Positions 62,901-64,000 of a stretch of DNA of 64,000 bases are shown here, piece after piece (position 1 is the first letter of the stretch; every line of letters begins with the position of its first letter). The translations under genes were made by a program, and so were the position numbers. This DNA is from Owenia fusiformis (lineage: Eukaryota > Annelida > Polychaeta > Sabellida > Oweniidae): the NCBI GenBank assembly GCA_903813345.2, contig CAIIXF020000003.1, forward strand, positions 15,452,931 through 15,516,930. Reading direction: 5' to 3'. The notes beneath the pieces are model-generated. The model worked only from the letters and a program-made list of their open reading frames with translations, made no database searches and was not told where the DNA came from.

Positions 62901-63992
62901 ACGGGGTGGCAGTAGGACGGTGTTATACTCATCAAACCCCCGCATCAGACGCAGAATCTGGGTAAGAGATTTCAAAAGTACATTAGATCATGCATCATTA
63001 TCCTGTAAACTGTTGTGTGGTCAGCTTCAAAATGCAAAAGTGTAACTTTTCCAATTTCTGAAGCATTTGGCTCATCATACTTTGACCTTCTCACATCTTT
63101 TAAGTAATAAAAATTAACCTCAAAGTTCACCTTATAAAAAATCGACTTGATTTTTCAAGAATTTTTTTAAGAAAAATAGTTACCTTTTCCTCTTCCAGGT
63201 ATTGTTTGTCAAACTCAAGACTGTAAAACTCAATTGGAAAATCACAGGGATTCTTCACGACTATTTCTTGCTCATCACCACTACTGTGAGGAAGAATTGG
63301 ACCAAACTCTACAAGATTGCGCTCAAAGTCCAAACGAGGCTCTAACCCTTGACCTCTTGCCATCAGCATGATGCGTTGACTACTCTGAGAGAGGCGAAGA
63401 GGAATACGTTGCTCGTAGAAAGTCTATAAGAACAAATTTTATTTCTAATGCCATACATGTTTTATTACTAAATGTCAACATATTTATGTCAAGCACATTG
63501 AGGCATGCTTGATATTGTTTTCAAATGGTACGATGACATCACACAAACATTAATGAAAGAGTACACAAAGACCATGTTAAAAATATTACCGTACATGTAG
63601 TAGAATTTAATAGGACAACACATAAATATGTACTTGAATCTTATGATAAAAAATAAATAGTACCTAACAGTACTGTGTAAGTCCTGTATTCAATTATGTA
63701 AGCTCCCAATATCTTTATAATGTATCATAGATAATGCATTATGAAAATTTATGAGAGAAGAAAGTCAAGACATCAGGCAGTTTTGCTGAAAACAGTCCGC
63801 AAAAATCGCCTATTGCTTAGCTAGTAACAAACCCCCGATTCTTACCTCTTCAGTTGGCATGAACTTGACTTGTACATTGATTCTTTGGCCAGGCATGAGA
63901 GTACCAAAGGCAGGCATCATCTCAAAGGTATTTGGCTTATTTGTCTGTTTCTTCTGGGTTCTTCTAAGATGCATCGGTGTGTGCTTGTCAAC
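10776..63992 (-). CDS. HYDIN: HYDIN homolog (hydrocephalus-inducing protein), C-terminal ~3,500 residues, 57 exons; 5' end outside window
   Basis: HYDIN is a giant structural protein of the central pair apparatus (C2b projection) of motile cilia and flagella. I read GT-AG exons on the minus strand and carried the phase through all of them. They sum to 10,542 nt, divisible by three, with no internal stop, ending in TAA at 10776-10778. Exon coordinates are given in the block entries below. The protein holds repeated MSP/ASH Ig-like domains with typical motifs such as FGPILP, FGSLLV and FGALRVGQTVKK, plus the P-loop domain (GAPMSGKT) that in this family is called Hydin_ADK. Animal HYDIN is about 5,100 residues, so roughly the N-terminal third lies beyond base 64000. 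Introns are loaded with mobile elements, and one holds a TRIM gene on the opposite strand. Small symmetric-phase linker exons are the least certain part. Confidence 0.95.
12043..12099. repeat. GTCACCACC/GGTGGTGAC repeat, copy 1 (shortened)
   Basis: Short copy of the six-member family: AAAATGTCACCACCTGC to GGTGGTGACATAAA with most of the middle missing. Confidence 0.6.
12577..12745. mobile_element. MITE, CTGAGGCCC family, copy 2, at a HYDIN splice donor
   Basis: A 169-bp element with CTGAGGCCC/GGGCCTCAG ends, flanked by perfect 8-bp duplicates GCTACAAA at 12569-12576 and 12746-12753. It is opposite in orientation to copy 1. Its right flank is the donor of HYDIN exon 12755-12905: the GT of the donor is at 12754-12753. 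Confidence 0.85.
14461..14545 (-). repeat. tRNA-derived sequence (SINE head or tRNA pseudogene)
   Basis: On the minus strand, AGCTCAGTGGTAGAG is an A-box with a D-loop, and GTAGGTTCGATCCCTAC is a perfect B-box with a 5-bp T-stem. The acceptor stem does not pair well and the anticodon arm cannot be folded normally, so a working tRNA is unlikely. Confidence 0.55.
15147..17648 (-). CDS. HYDIN: HYDIN exons 46-50: ASH domains
   Basis: Exons: 17441-17648 (208 nt, 2 to 0), 16778-17002 (225, 0 to 0), 16259-16428 (170, 0 to 2), 15765-15963 (199, 2 to 0) and 15147-15416 (270, 0 to 0). Signatures: INLFFTPTSDKEVNFNLIC, LTLNVKAEGYSM, NIFIVNSGKFNFDFDW, VHFSFYSYNFGPCFIYRAG, KTLLVTNKDKKEI and MVNFGALRVGQTVKKAVPIV. 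The last is one of the clearest HYDIN-type ASH openings in the window. Confidence 0.93.
16072..16129. mobile_element. 58-bp hairpin MITE with mariner-like ends
   Basis: CAAGGGTTGATCAAAAAGTT then CTGC, and GCAGAAGTTTTAGATTAACC then CT, flanked by ATATA on both sides. The start resembles mariner termini. It is just inside the intron upstream of HYDIN exon 15765-15963. Confidence 0.55.
18077..18160. repeat. GTCACCACC/GGTGGTGAC repeat, copy 2
   Basis: Begins AAAATGTCACCACC, has the shared interior ATTTGTTACAGACACCAA and ATCCACAAAAAAGTTGG, and ends GGGTGACA. The right end is degraded. It lies 55 bases downstream of the donor side of HYDIN exon 18215-18362. Confidence 0.6.
18215..21062 (-). CDS. 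HYDIN: HYDIN exons 40-45: ASH domains
   Basis: Exons: 20829-21062 (234 nt, 2 to 2), 20232-20513 (282, 2 to 2), 19522-19746 (225, 2 to 2), 19192-19330 (139, 2 to 0), 18841-19006 (166, 0 to 1) and 18215-18362 (148, 1 to 2). Signatures include PSFQEIAESARTLDLLVSA, MFQTRVYEMNLTNKGN across an intron, SGKKQSFTVKFSPLDVNDYE, LLPYCHFELEASDYLTSARR, FKSVGVHVKNT, FFIVNPTNAPYTFTWMN and DRSHFNFKSLL. The order and content follow the C-terminal third of HYDIN. Confidence 0.92.
18448..18664 (+). mobile_element. tRNA-derived SINE, 5'-truncated copy
   Basis: Same body as 21951-22276, starting at TGAGTGGTCCGCAACTC and ending in a longer (AATAC)n tail (AATACAATACAATACAATAC). The tRNA head is missing, as expected of incomplete reverse transcription. 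Confidence 0.85.
21341..21457. repeat. GTCACCACC/GGTGGTGAC repeat, copy 3
   Basis: Full-length type: CAAAATGTCACCACCTGC, TTTGTTACAGAAGCCAAC, CCATCCACAAAGTTGGAG, AACAGTATGTCACAACTTAT and a diverged GGTGTTGACTTAAA end. Confidence 0.65.
21951..22276 (+). mobile_element. tRNA-derived SINE, near full length
   Basis: The head has a pol III A-box (TGTAGCTCAGCGGTAGCGCA) and a B-box in a T-arm (CCGGATTCGATCCCCGG). The body follows (TGAGTGGTCCGCAACTCGTA, ACCGTATATATACGGG, ATTGCTCACCTTCATTGGTG) and the tail is (AATAC)n. The body is nearly identical to the copy at 18448-18664, so both are fairly young. Confidence 0.85.
22915..23210. repeat. 17-bp minisatellite, about 17 copies
   Basis: Tandem units AACCATTGGTTTAATCC or ...TAATTCA, 17 bases each, with single-base variants. 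Two unit types (ending TCC and TCA/TTT) mostly alternate in the first part. It lies in the HYDIN intron between 23978-24054 and 20829-21062. Confidence 0.9.
23978..25875 (-). CDS. HYDIN: HYDIN exons 36-39: ASH domains
   Basis: Exons: 25677-25875 (199 nt, 0 to 1), 24938-25102 (165, 1 to 1), 24350-24624 (275, 1 to 0) and 23978-24054 (77, 0 to 2). They encode VIVNVGDTANFEVIYGP, RLSVVNNQYEDSIVQIVGEG, NHIRFGDCYINEPRTLTFTM and PQVGHLHAECTKDMSITFK. The last two are strong HYDIN signatures (an ASH domain with a conserved GHLHA turn). The 77-nt exon encodes DWDDRMRTVKWVDVTPP. Confidence 0.9.
25155..25302. mobile_element. CCCGTAGCCAG-type MITE, diverged copy
   Basis: Begins GTCCATAGCCAGCTTTTGCC and ends GGATGGCTATGGGCCTG. 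It shares the interior CCAGGGGGTTCAC and GTGCATGATTTT with 31704-31902. Confidence 0.6.
25471..25649. mobile_element. CAGTAAAACC mariner-like MITE, copy
   Basis: Starts CAGTAAAACCTCTAATCTGA and ends ACAGGTTTCCCTG. Interior GTGTTCAxATT strings recur on both strands. Confidence 0.55.
26174..27088. mobile_element. 915-bp non-autonomous DNA transposon with ~55-bp TIRs
   Basis: Ends start CACGGG and share CTAGAGTATCCGCGTATATT and GAGTATGACCGGTTCT in inverse orientation, with a few mismatches over about 55 bp. Both sides are flanked by AAAGT (26169-26173 and 27089-27093), a probable 5-bp target duplication. There is no transposase frame. A 5-bp duplication with CAC ends would fit Transib, but this is weak. 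Confidence 0.8.
27348..27621. mobile_element. MITE with GGGGCTGGGTCA ends
   Basis: GGGGCTGGGTCAATATTTC at the left and ATAGAAATATGACCCGGCCCC at the right are imperfect inverted repeats; 274 bp with two long G-runs. It is located 450 bases upstream of the TRIM start. Confidence 0.55.
28067..29962 (+). CDS. TRIM-family RING/B-box/NHL protein, single exon, nested in a HYDIN intron
   Basis: A 631-residue open frame with a good start context (gagaaATGG). Order of domains: C3HC4 RING, residues 15-58 (Cys15, Cys18, Cys30, His32, Cys35, Cys38, Cys55, Cys58); B-box 1 from about 96 to 138 (CDSC, CLDC, CIAC); B-box 2 from about 160 to 200 (CQLH, CHQC, DHPGH); a coiled coil over about 205-320; and a C-terminal beta-propeller of NHL-like repeats from about 395 to the end (for example LKHPWGVCRDKRDCIFVADS and LNCPYAVTIGNDGKLLVGD). 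This plan is that of TRIM2/3/32/56/71-like E3 ubiquitin ligases; the exact orthologue cannot be named, and such genes are often expanded in marine invertebrates. The frame is intact and complete. It lies on the strand opposite HYDIN, inside intron 25876-31165. A donor-like GGTAAC follows the stop directly, so a 3' UTR intron is possible. Confidence 0.93.
   Translation: MASYSDDRYKAALTCGICQDILTEPRALPCMHAYCLKCLDSLIQKGQLQGGSFNCPECRHVCTIPQEGAWEFKVSPTISFLVDAFKDSQHMERPECDSCLQIHEKHTLAKIRCLDCDKKLCIACGKNHDFLLKGHKIIELTGDSAQDLQTALQSIKERTVYCQLHPTKPIELYCKVDKMLICHQCYPIDHPGHACEDIKKIAKKNMKPIGAVITQGKALMDIYEQAIQDTQAYKSQLEQDAERTTAEINNDMNTLIQAIRKKYKSHTEQVMKEKESNVKQAVSHIGYLELQKAIIEGQVNKYCTMVEHGHPVEIAGLLEHVNLKFEEWSKKPKIALSSKTKFQFNEGKCREDGIEFGRVAIEKIQGEGSDNVATPLSEPTLTITHLHPSFISDLTVTLEGDYVATGRECSTTRIYDRNYKLKRDLKRNFWNVTLKNDGNLAFTDGLTNTISIYSSQGDHQNDIVCKGISKLWGIAMDPAGEELLVIDHKTKKVYSIDQSTGESKALSGSLNNPLHLMSNSKQVHIISDWSKHYIEGIARDGKQVFKYGSEGSADGQLKHPWGVCRDKRDCIFVADSHNQRVVLLTPTGRFVRNVLTREDGLNCPYAVTIGNDGKLLVGDNDGKLFIIKYWK
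30979..31082. repeat. GTCACCACC/GGTGGTGAC repeat, copy 4
   Basis: Begins GCAAAATGTCACAACTTGCC, keeps ATTTGTTACAGAC and GCCATCCACAAAAAG, and ends GTAGTGACATAAA. It lies about 80 bases from HYDIN exon 31166-31321. Confidence 0.6.
31166..33015 (-). CDS. HYDIN: HYDIN exons 32-35: ASH domains
   Basis: Exons: 32845-33015 (171 nt), 32272-32532 (261), 31951-32028 (78) and 31166-31321 (156), all phase 0 to 0. They encode IPYRLIAEACIPAISTAD, SVWQHGHQ, FNNVIVGMKAKARFKVSN, HQYATVTFMPASMQ and LPLTLTNDGTLPCK. These are beta-sandwich segments with the usual ASH pattern of alternating hydrophobics. Exon 32272-32532 has a TA-flanked MITE remnant only 12 bases beyond its donor. The next intron downstream (25876-31165) hosts the opposite-strand TRIM gene. 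Confidence 0.88.
31570..31645. mobile_element. 76-bp TA-flanked MITE with CAGGGTGTC ends
   Basis: TA-CAGGGTGTCCAAAAGTCTCT at the left and AGAGACCTTACAGACACCCTG-TA at the right; an almost complete hairpin. Confidence 0.7.
31704..31902. mobile_element. MITE with CCAGGCCCGTAGCCAGG ends
   Basis: Left end CCAGGCCCGTAGCCAGG and right end CCTGGCTACGGGCCTGG are perfect inverted repeats of 17 bp; total 199 bp. The interior carries a GGGGGGG run and CCAGGGGGTTCAC. A partial relative lies at about 13975-14085. Confidence 0.8.
32206..32258. mobile_element. CAGTAAAACC-type MITE remnant near a HYDIN donor
   Basis: CAGTGAAACATGTT to ACAGGTTTTACTG, then TA. It ends 12 bases short of the HYDIN donor at 32271-32270. 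Related GTGGAACACCTC fragments lie at about 13110-13190, 24114-24180 and 50477-50640. Confidence 0.5.
34080..36765 (-). CDS. HYDIN: HYDIN exons 28-31: ASH domains with a basic linker
   Basis: Exons: 36517-36765 (249 nt, 2 to 2), 36026-36184 (159, 2 to 2), 35664-35753 (90, 2 to 2) and 34080-34221 (142, 2 to 0). The second contains IFPINDINFGSLLVNSKKTR, an ASH opening strand. The 90-nt exon encodes a Ser/Arg/Lys-rich linker (KGDKRSKSRDGSSSGRS) and is symmetric, so it may be skipped. The last encodes MFTIFPAFGLILPNGHQTV, an ASH domain with the usual FG motif. Confidence 0.88.
37067..40782 (-). CDS. HYDIN: HYDIN exons 23-27: tandem ASH domains
   Basis: Exons: 40732-40782 (51 nt), 39234-39416 (183), 38789-38908 (120), 37891-38050 (160) and 37067-37641 (575, the longest in the window). 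Typical HYDIN strings are RWIVPANGECVLKLRFVSEE, YQLFCRGVCAFPTISREP, KKYILTDETFDFGPLLVG, CDGVRPELELDKKVLHFDKV and ISGLENLGEDFSV. Domains follow the ASH plan: a basal strand, a residue pair FG that opens the next sandwich, then a GxPG or APG turn. The 575-nt exon alone spans about two domains and ends DETKQQCTLKNKGRYDIAY. Confidence 0.92.
38127..38299. mobile_element. MITE with CAATACCCAG ends
   Basis: CAATACCCAGGAATTTTTCG then TTCAGT on the left; CACTGAACGAAATGAAACTT and CACTGGGTATTG on the right. Imperfect inverted repeats with a GCGCGCGC patch inside. Confidence 0.55.
39676..39852. mobile_element. MITE-like element with repeated TTCGGTGCC units
   Basis: Nine or so degenerate units around TTTCGGTGCC/GGCGCCGAA on both strands, ending GGCGCCGAATTATATTGGCTG. 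That end matches the left end of the element at 9087. The left boundary is uncertain. It lies in the HYDIN intron between exons 40732-40782 and 39234-39416. Confidence 0.45.
40839..41279. mobile_element. CAGTAAAACC mariner-like MITE, long copy
   Basis: TA then CAGTAAAACCTCTCAATGTG at the left; GTGTTCACATTAGAAGG, then TTTTACT and TA, at the right. The length of 441 bp with an interior unlike other copies suggests an insertion inside it. Confidence 0.6.
41737..41876. mobile_element. MITE with AGGGTGTCCAAAAAG ends
   Basis: The left TATAGGGTGTCCAAAAAGTT and the right CTTTTCAAACACCTTGTA are imperfect inverted repeats continuing into GTTTTGACATC/CATCAAAAC. It is related by its ends to 31570-31645. 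Confidence 0.5.
42415..44949 (-). CDS. HYDIN: HYDIN exons 16-22: QKEI helical segment and low-complexity linker
   Basis: Exons: 44818-44949 (132 nt), 44487-44653 (167), 44075-44166 (92), 43559-43750 (192), 43262-43413 (152), 42905-43014 (110) and 42415-42562 (148), with matching phases throughout. The conserved anchor is FRTFEVTQKEICDIADFWDR in 44487-44653, a hallmark HYDIN segment after the ADK domain. Around it lie disordered stretches: a Lys/Asp repeat (KDNKDRKDKAGKDK, 44075-44166), an acidic exon (43559-43750), a proline-rich stretch (GPRGPPIPPPAEF, 43262-43413) and a Lys/Glu-rich exon (42905-43014). The linker is expected to vary quickly between species. Confidence 0.85.
44250..44349. 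repeat. GTCACCACC/GGTGGTGAC repeat, copy 5
   Basis: CAAAATGTCACCACCTGTCA, ATTTGTTACAGATG and CATTCACAAAAAAGGTTGG, ending CTTGTGGTGGTGACATAAAA. The inverted ends are perfect over ATGTCACCACC. Confidence 0.65.
45287..45464. mobile_element. CAGTAAAACC mariner-like MITE, complete copy
   Basis: 178 bp from CAGTAAAACGTGTCTC to AGGTTTTACTG, flanked on both sides by TA as for Tc1/mariner insertions. The interior repeats short AGTGAACACxT units in both directions. Confidence 0.7.
46243..46495. repeat. degenerate tandem repeat of GAAATTGGCCTTTT
   Basis: About nine imperfect units with core GAAATTGGCCTTTTTAGA or GAAATTGACCTTTTCAGA, spaced 20 to 35 bases. Confidence 0.55.
46819..47869. mobile_element. 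~1.05-kb element with imperfect TIRs
   Basis: The left end has ACACGGTATGG then TTGTATCAAAATTGGACAT. The inverse is found at 47819-47869 (ATGTCCAATTTTGATACAG, then CCATAACACGGTAG). The interior holds palindromic GCATCA/ATGCGA strings and many CACACG motifs. No coding frame. Confidence 0.55.
48098..48330. repeat. degenerate ~21-bp tandem repeat
   Basis: Units near TCAATGGTTGAAATGAACAC repeat with much variation. The core CAATGGTTGAA resembles the inverse of the core unit of the 22915-23210 minisatellite. Confidence 0.6.
48456..48533 (-). CDS. HYDIN: candidate HYDIN cassette exon (78 nt)
   Basis: In the 6.9-kb intron between exons 51888-52202 and 44818-44949 there is an open 78-nt segment. 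Its acceptor reads CAACCTACAG and its donor AAC/GTATGTG. It enters and leaves in phase 2, exactly matching its neighbours, and would add 26 residues including VLTAGGLVKVMEAKTEF. Most random intronic stretches fail one of these tests. I recognise no HYDIN homology in it, so it may be a lineage-specific cassette or chance. It is not counted in the 10,542-nt total. Confidence 0.4.
49450..50475. repeat. 1-kb fold-back palindrome (two ~430-bp inverted arms)
   Basis: The outer ends CCACACCCGGTGATCG (49454 onward) and its inverse at 50455-50469 define the arms. Inner landmarks match in order and inverse: AGCAGGCAATTTC, CACGGTATG, TTTTTGCTATAAATCAA, CGACCTGTAATAAATACTTG, GTGATGTTATCATAACTAAA and GGGACGGAGGGGGG. 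The arms end near 49878 and 50043, leaving a loop of about 165 bp. Identity is high near the loop and lower (perhaps 75-80 percent by eye) in the middle of each arm. It lies in a HYDIN intron. Confidence 0.9.
50840..50949. repeat. GTCACCACC/GGTGGTGAC repeat, copy 6
   Basis: CAAAATATCACCACCTGACA, ATTTGTTACAGATGCC and ATAACAATATGTCACCAC, ending TTATGGTGGTGACATAATA. The left flank TTAACATG also occurs at copy 4, so the element may extend a few bases further left. Confidence 0.65.
51888..53646 (-). CDS. HYDIN: HYDIN exons 12-15: C-terminal half of ADK domain and charged coiled coil
   Basis: Exons: 53506-53646 (141 nt, 0 to 0), 52996-53179 (184 nt, 0 to 1), 52560-52701 (142 nt, 1 to 2) and 51888-52202 (315 nt, 2 to 2). 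Diagnostic HYDIN strings are PEDLLVDLLADRIM and, across the next intron, LNDCHKGVVFDGLDTLFS, followed by ALNNRKYIYMLSLKLDY. VVFDGLDTL resembles the Walker-B-like strand of kinases. The two later exons are highly charged helix (RRRLEEMSEDEYDALTDGQK, then REIWEAEQRRLEEEK) running into a Lys/Asp/Gly-rich disordered tail. Confidence 0.9.
53567..53778 (-). repeat. HYDIN: 106-bp tandem duplication of the HYDIN exon 12 acceptor region
   Basis: The segment holding the acceptor and the first 80 bases of HYDIN exon 53506-53646 is repeated once with an offset of 106 bp (CCTTCCTCCCCAG at 53567 and 53673). A third, eroded copy lies at about 53815-53873. See findings for the 81-bp exon-like unit within copy 2. 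Confidence 0.85.
53994..60963 (-). CDS. HYDIN: HYDIN exons 7-11: small Ser/Thr-rich linker exons inside the ADK region
   Basis: Exons: 60900-60963 (64 nt, 0 to 1), 57324-57368 (45 nt, 1 to 1), 56782-56808 (27 nt, 1 to 1), 55065-55151 (87 nt, 1 to 1) and 53994-54154 (161 nt, 1 to 0). They encode a basic, Ser/Thr/Gly-rich linker (for example SVTSMRSNRTVLG, TPSRTSTG, ISLLANAVKSIYDTDNRSS). The three middle exons are multiples of three with the same phase, so each could be a cassette or could be absent, and exon 7 still joins exon 11 in frame. All splice sites are canonical. The acceptor of 57324-57368 comes from the adjoining LINE (see findings). The first and last exons are more secure than the three middle ones. 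Confidence 0.6.
55475..56098. repeat. ~162-bp tandem repeat, nearly four copies
   Basis: Units start at 55475, 55635, 55797 and 55959 with GTGAAGATTTTAGGACGG and share GGAAAATCCAAAATGGCCAC and TCAAATGGTTTGGCTG. The copies differ by a few percent. A pyrimidine/GC-rich tail (GCCCGCCCGCCGCCCG) follows at about 56113-56128. Confidence 0.9.
56467..56732. repeat. ~38-bp tandem repeat, about seven copies
   Basis: Unit near CCATTCTAAAATGTGATCCC followed by ATTTTATCATTTATTTT. Monomers alternate between GTGATCCCATTTT and GTGACCCAATTTT types, so the array may have grown as dimers. Confidence 0.85.
57432..57761 (+). pseudogene. LINE endonuclease domain, C-terminal fragment
   Basis: About 110 codons read ILNGRLFSDKEVGKFTCYR and later SVIDYVVVQPMLIPLLSDF, ending near a SDHAPLHFSL string. 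This is the end of an APE-type endonuclease. The frame here differs from that of the RT at 57862, so at least one frameshift separates them. Earlier bases (57368-57430) continue the domain in a third frame, so it is broken more than once. Confidence 0.75.
57862..60357 (+). CDS. LINE reverse transcriptase, 831-codon open frame
   Basis: Open from 57862 to a stop at 60355-60357. It carries the RT palm and fingers: NSNKSAGIDGIPSNIIRN, DNYRGINVLACIGYVFDSII, FTCMVDFKKVFDFIDRSV, GVLQGSVLSTFLFN and the catalytic box WADD at 59167-59178 (where F/YADD is usual). The C-terminus has a Cys-rich knuckle (CNICKDVEDECHFFLAC) typical of several LINE clades of marine invertebrates. Changes at conserved places (GVLQGSVLST for the usual GxxQGxxLSP; DFKKVFD for DFKKAFD) suggest decay. 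The clade is not assigned. Confidence 0.85.
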   Translation: MLSTFYTELGCTNVGSDELLRKLLSVIHHACEGTFEFRQLKSNKNNKFPINSWFTDECKILKRKVHGAIKNKLDDSHIDQLIKQYNQTKQREKRKFKAGMLESLVENRSKCSTDFWKLINALPGNVIKDIPVPPEDLLTFFQNLAKPPNLDYFDIEALQKMNDYIQDYIPINSYSNDPNLNLCHDIIDDRISQIEVYNAFKRVNSNKSAGIDGIPSNIIRNCEALIPDFTALFNAIFDSGNYPQDWSIGMLSPLFKQGSRLKADNYRGINVLACIGYVFDSIIQNRLVFNAQVQNIQDPLQGAYKENSRTIDNIFLLQTVINKSKLLKKPLFTCMVDFKKVFDFIDRSVLLYKLSKSGISPHTKMYKIIDNMYSKSQSCLKLKNGVTDYFDTDIGVLQGSVLSTFLFNHFIDDLTLQLPAHCGVILNGKRLNHLLWADDLVLISESSDGLQLLLDTLFSFCKTNRLIVNTMKTKALIFNSKRSFKFEFNDQTIECVKEYKYLGLILTKNNSFDLNTKYLKEQSKKALFKIKQQYKKFNDVPPDVALHLFNALVSPILCYACEIWYDKKQMKAIESIHLSFLKSTLGVKSQTASPAVYGDLGRYPLSIKIESYIIKYWLRFQNFPESNILNQAYLYDRGNQELGFKSWSSKVYDILRKCDLLDYWNNQNLDTENLVNMVEKKLKILFVEKWKNDLNTYPILRTYKLFKNDFGKELYLKLDNKKYRLATSRFRMSSHQLAIETGRHTKPKPKPLEERLCNICKDVEDECHFFLACTKNDENRQILYTKAREILPNLDLQSENLFVNLISNKNVTLQRHIGKFIYHSFKNLAWS
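61376..62117 (-). CDS. HYDIN: HYDIN exons 5-6: adenylate-kinase-like P-loop (Hydin_ADK) domain
   Basis: Exons 61953-62117 (165 nt, phase 1 to 1) and 61376-61557 (182 nt, 1 to 0). The first ends IAVIVHGAPMSG and the second starts KTNTAIMLAKRYEAALLS, so the intron falls inside the Walker A loop, GAPMSGKT. Upstream, AIARHLGIDLSPEGKAARN is a characteristic lead-in. The domain resembles nucleotide kinases. Whether HYDIN binds or hydrolyses nucleotide is not settled, but the glycine, lysine and threonine of Walker A are all kept here. The second exon continues with an alpha-helical region rich in Glu/Arg/Lys (LCQEAARKKAEEMRLLESDE). Confidence 0.9.
62322..62525 (-). CDS. HYDIN: HYDIN exon 4: poly-Ala and acidic linker
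   Basis: A 204-nt exon, phase 1 to 1, so it could be skipped without changing frame. It encodes a run of eight alanines from GCN codons, then an acidic Glu/Asp/Thr/Gln stretch and a Lys/Asp/Glu-rich end (KVEDEG). It is low complexity and probably disordered, joining the coiled coil to the P-loop domain. Acceptor ATTCTAG and donor GTTGGC are seen directly. Confidence 0.75.
62759..63992 (-). CDS. HYDIN: HYDIN exons 1-3 of window: ASH domain and coiled-coil lead-in to the ADK domain
   Basis: Exons: 63846-63992 (147 nt, phase 0 to 0), 63184-63423 (240 nt, 0 to 0) and 62759-62957 (199 nt, 0 to 1). The first two encode the end of one ASH domain (PAFGTLMPGQRINVQVKFMP) and the start of the next (DFERNLVEFGPILPHSSGDE). 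The third begins ILRLMRGFDEYNTVLLPPR and runs into a Glu/Ala/Lys-rich coiled coil (roughly its last 35 residues). This matches the order seen in HYDIN just before the adenylate-kinase-like region. 63846-63992 is the first exon with a visible acceptor; earlier exons lie outside the window. Confidence 0.9.
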
Positions 63993-64000
63993 CTAAGTAA

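Overview
This is animal nuclear DNA. It is AT-rich, its genes are broken by many small GT-AG introns, and it is full of non-autonomous DNA transposons (MITEs), SINEs, a LINE and minisatellites. The repeat load, a single-exon RING/B-box/NHL gene and the style of the mobile elements suggest a marine invertebrate, perhaps a lophotrochozoan; the species cannot be fixed from the sequence alone.

The minus strand from 63992 to 10776 is dominated by one very large gene, HYDIN, the giant protein of the central apparatus of motile cilia. I placed 57 coding exons by hand from splice sites and phase. Joined, they total 10,542 nt of continuous open frame, about 3,513 residues ending in a stop at 10776. 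One further 78-nt exon at 48456-48533 also fits the frame. The gene enters from beyond the right edge of the window, so the N-terminal part is missing. From N to C the window encodes an MSP/ASH (Ig-like) domain, the Hydin adenylate-kinase-like P-loop domain, a long charged and Ser/Thr-rich linker, then a long series of ASH-type beta-sandwich domains to the C-terminus.

Inside the intron between the HYDIN exons 31166-31321 and 25677-25875 lies a complete single-exon TRIM-family gene on the opposite strand (28067-29962; RING, two B-boxes, coiled coil, NHL repeats). A 5'-truncated LINE (57368-60524, plus strand) sits in another HYDIN intron and abuts a small HYDIN exon.

The left 10.7 kb is accessory. 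A TIR-bounded repeat lies at 1918-4328 with another repeat nested in it. A LINE fragment (about 5045-5335) is followed by two broken copies of an adenain-like cysteine protease of the Polinton/adenovirus type. A C-terminal class A GPCR fragment lies at 7357-8124, and small MITEs precede the HYDIN 3' end.

The HYDIN introns hold several repeat families: a tRNA-derived SINE (2 copies), a MITE with 8-bp target duplications (2 copies), a family with inverted GTCACCACC ends (6 copies), TA-flanked mariner-like MITEs, a 915-bp TIR element, a 1-kb fold-back palindrome, and tandem repeats of 17, about 38 and about 162 bp. Several have touched splice sites, which is the most interesting part of the window.
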